DNA of 64,000 bases from Chelonoidis abingdonii (Eukaryota > Chordata > Testudines > Testudinidae). Under the pieces are notes generated by a model. The model saw nothing but the letters and a program-made list of their open reading frames with translations, had not been told where the DNA came from and did no database searches. The translations under genes and the position numbers were made by a program. The stretch spans positions 176,976,541 to 177,040,540 of the forward strand of contig NC_133769.1 of NCBI RefSeq assembly GCF_003597395.2, given 5' to 3'. This document shows positions 61,601 through 64,000 of this stretch, one piece after another (the stretch's first letter is position 1; each line of letters begins with the position of its first letter).

Positions 61601-64000
61601 TTCTTCTTGGAGTGATTGCGCATATACATTCCAGTTAAGTATGTGTGCGTCACATGCACGTTCGTCGGAAGACTTTTTTACCCTAGCGACACTCGGTGGG
61701 TCGGCTGGGCGCCCCCTGGAGTGGCACCGCTGTGGCACCAGATATATACCCCAGACAACCCAGCCACCCTTCAGTTCCTTCTTACCGCCCGTGTCGGTCG
61801 TTGGAACAGTGGAGTGCGGCTTAGCTGACCTCCACCTCCCTAGCTACTCGTAGTTTCTCATTGTTACTGTGTACATAGTTGTTGTTCTTGTAGATATTTA
61901 GAATTAGTTATAAGTTCTTAGTATAGTTAATTTAGTACTAGTTAGCGGGGCTCGGGGTGTAGCTCCTTCCCTGCACCCAGTGCCGGTGCTCATGCCCGGC
62001 TCACCGGGCTTCAAACCGTGCTTGGCCTGTCACAGGCTGATGCCAACAGGAGACCCACACGACTCCTGTTTGAAGTGCCTTGGGGAATCGCACTTAACAG
62101 CCAAGTGCTCTATTTGCAAGGCTTTCAAGCCGCGAACTAAAAAGGAGCGGGACATCAGACTGAAACAGCTCCTCATGGAGGGGGCCCTGACACCACCACC
62201 TTCGGCACCCAGCACTGGTCAGTCGGTGAGCAGAAGCGCCCCTACGGCACCGGATCGCACCAGTACGCCTAAAGACTCTCGGCACCGGCCGTCACTGGCA
62301 CCGAAGTCAGCTCCACGTCGCTCCCTCTCCCCGAGGTCGAAGAAGGCCAAGACTCCTGCTGCTTTGGCACTGCCCACACCACAGCCAGAGAGTGTGCCCA
62401 GATCGGACTGCCCGGCGCCGATACTCGCTGCAGCACTGTCTAAATCAGCACCATTGATTCCGGTCCCACAAGGGCCGTCGAGTCCGGCACCTGATAGCTC
62501 CTCGGCGCGTACCACGGTAGAGCTCACCATGCCATCCATGCCAGAGGCATTTTCAGCTGCGAGAGACTTAATCGCCTTAACGGACTCGGCACTGCCTCTA
62601 CCCCCAGCACCGCCGGTGCGGGTAATCCAATCTCTGGGCAAGCCGACCCTGACTAGACCACCATCTGTCGGCACAGTGGACAGGCACTGCTCAAGATCGC
62701 CGTCCCGCAGATGTTCCAGGTCAAGACTATGCTCCCGCTCTCAACGCTGCTTGCTGTCCCGGCACTGTTCTCCTACACGGCACCGGTCAGACTCGCGGCA
62801 CCGGTCGGACTCCCGCTCTCCACCTCACTATCCGTGGCACCGCTCCAGTTCTCGGCACCGATCCAGGCACTGTACCTCTCGGAGCCATTCACGCCGCAGG
62901 GACTCGAGATGTCGGTCGACCTCCCGGCACCGGTCTGGTCTCAGGTCCCGGTCTCGATCCTGGTACCATTATGAATACTGGCACCGGTCCCCGTTAAAGA
63001 GGGGAGCGAGGTCCGTCAGAACCTTAGCCCAAGGTTTCTCTGCTCCTCCCTGGCCATCCAGGCAGATGTCGGTGTCCTCTCACACGGACAGTTATTACGA
63101 CCAGGACCGAGATACGGAGGTGCCTACCGGAGTCTTCCAGGAGGCCCGGTCTCAGGACCCGGGAACTCACCAGTGGTCCTTTTGGACACCTTGGGCATAC
63201 CATCAGGCCCAACGTGCTCCATTGGTCCAGACCCGCTCCGCTTCCTCAGAGCATCGAGCTCCAGAGGCCACCATTAGCTGTCCCCCTCCAGCTGGGACAG
63301 AGGAGCAGATGATCCATCTACCAGGTTCCCCGGTACCGCTGGAGCAGGAACCGATCCATGAGCAATAGGCCATTCAGGACCCCCTCATCCCCGGTGTTTC
63401 ATCCTCCTCTTCTCCAGATGAGGCGATGGCAGGGACCTCATCATCAGGGCCCCCGCCGATAGACCTCAGAGCCCATCAAGATCTCCTTAGGAGGGTAGCG
63501 CTCAACATCAATCTTCCAGTAGAGGAAATCCCAGAGGTCGAGGACCCAGTTGTGAGCATCCTGTCAGCGGATACCCCCACTAGGGTGGCTTTGCCTTTCA
63601 TCAAGACCATCCAGGCCACTGCTGACACCTTATGGCAGTCCCCAGCCTCCATCCCCCGTACGGCAAAAGGGGTCGAGAGGAAATACATGGTACCCTCCCG
63701 GGGGTACAAATACCTATATGTCCACTCTCCTCCCTCCTCATTAGTTGTCCAATCGGTCAACGAAAGGGAACGCCATGGCCAACAGGCGCCAGCCCCCAAA
63801 TCAAAGGAGGCTAGCGGATGGACCTGCTGGGCCGCAAGGTATATTCGGCAGGCACCCTTCAGCTCCGAGTGGCCAACCAGCAGGCTGTCCTGAGCCATTA
63901 TAATTACAACACTTGGGCGGAGGTGGGTAGGTTCACAGAACTACCACCCCTGGACTCTCGCCAGAAATTTGCCGCATTCCTTGAAGAAGGGAAGAAGGTG
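61600..64000 (+). mobile_element. Second DIRS-type retroelement, 5' part
   Basis: The left terminus, cttcttcttggagtgattgc, gcatatacattcc, is the DIRS terminal repeat type (compare gttctttgagtggctctgca, tattcc at 31310). A leader follows, with tcggctgggcgccccctgga, a TATA-like gatatatacccc (61740-61752) and ttcagttccttcttaccgcc, then the Gag-like frame from 61992. The element runs off the window before RT. Its base composition (GC- and CpG-rich) contrasts with the AT-rich intron, which suggests a more recent insertion than the copy at 31300. Confidence 0.85.
61992..64000 (+). pseudogene. DIRS Gag-like protein, one nonsense and one frameshift
   Basis: The frame opens earlier with GTG at 61980; I take the first ATG, 61992. 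N-terminus: MPGSPGFKPCLACHRLMPTG, then HDSCLKCLGESH and KCSICKAFK, a CX2C-X12-CX2C-X4-H-X4-CX2C array likely to bind zinc. The middle is Ser/Pro-rich. Residues of about 230-337 are an Arg/Ser region (RSDSRHRSDSRS, SRHRSR, RSRSRSW). A TAG at 63366-63368 ends the first 458 codons; the same frame then continues (RVALNINLPVEEIPEVEDP) to about 63810. There a 1-base shift moves the homology to another frame (MDLLGRKVYSAGTLQLRVAN from 63818), open to the window end. Role in the family: DIRS ORF1, Gag-like particle or nucleic-acid-binding protein. Confidence 0.8.

Larger units (their letters stand above)
51612..64000 (+). other. EPHA6: EPHA6 intron (5' part), at least 12.4 kb
   Basis: Phase-1 intron that continues past the window. 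51620-53700 and 56100-57900 show no gene and few recognisable repeats. A fragment with cctaaaggtaagaagagcac / aaatctcaccc motifs at about 53085-53210 belongs to an old dispersed family with relatives near 7750 and 28210. 60260-61340 is AT-rich and empty of features I can name. The remainder is made of the CR1, LTR, hairpin and DIRS elements listed separately. The kinase exons expected next are not present. Confidence 0.8.

Noticed and set aside
62219..62674. 151-codon minus-strand frame
   Set aside because: It is the antisense shadow of the DIRS Gag frame; its Gly/Ala/Arg-rich content follows from the CGGCACC repeats.
1..64000. CRISPR arrays, operons, riboswitches, bacterial promoters
   Set aside because: The window is vertebrate intronic DNA; no regularly spaced repeats or prokaryotic gene arrangement exist. 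The only short tandem array is the CA microsatellite at 39795.

Overview
The window is vertebrate nuclear DNA, most probably from a turtle (cryptodiran-type). It lies inside one very large gene, EPHA6, an Eph-family receptor tyrosine kinase transcribed on the + strand. Five short coding exons account for about 0.6 kb. Everything else is intron, densely filled with retroelements and DNA transposons. The turtle call is an inference from the repeat set: long CR1 LINEs, a tRNA-derived SINE whose 3' end matches the CR1 3' end (tortoise PolIII/SINE type), DIRS-type tyrosine-recombinase retroelements, and solo LTRs of a type I associate with chelonians.

EPHA6 exons, in order: 932-1056 (first half of the second fibronectin III domain), 26771-26933 (second half of that domain), 44621-44729 (transmembrane helix), 49548-49618 (basic juxtamembrane segment) and 51486-51611 (juxtamembrane tyrosine segment, ending just before the kinase glycine loop). 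Lengths are 125, 163, 109, 71 and 126 nt. All have AG acceptors and GT donors, and the splice phases fit end to end. The signal peptide, ligand-binding, cysteine-rich and first FN3 exons lie upstream of the window. The kinase, SAM and PDZ-binding exons lie downstream. The most interesting candidate is an unlisted exon at 46814-46904. It sits behind an acceptor in the intron after the transmembrane exon, has the right phase, and would add 30 residues and a stop, giving a membrane-anchored, kinase-less EphA6. An AATAAA lies about 260 bp downstream.

Intron contents, left to right: a 717-bp Tigger-type DNA transposon (3252-3968); CR1 fragments, one broken by a 100-N assembly gap (9160-10070); a GC-rich hAT-like non-autonomous element (14587-15649); a CR1 copy cut in its reverse transcriptase by a solo LTR (15995-18840); inverted (foldback) repeats at 20385-20578 and 29393-29715; an old DIRS element (31300-38122) that itself received a solo LTR and a SINE; another CR1 (53700-54945); a reverse-strand solo LTR (57911-58617); a CR1 with a nested insertion (59250-60150); a near-perfect 26-bp hairpin (60160-60248); and the 5' part of a second, better-preserved DIRS element (61600 to the window end). 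Its Gag-like frame has a serine/arginine-rich region, one nonsense codon and one frameshift.

I see no bacterial-type features, no intact transposon gene and no second cellular gene. Repeat family names come from memory of characteristic sequences and protein motifs, not from a database search.
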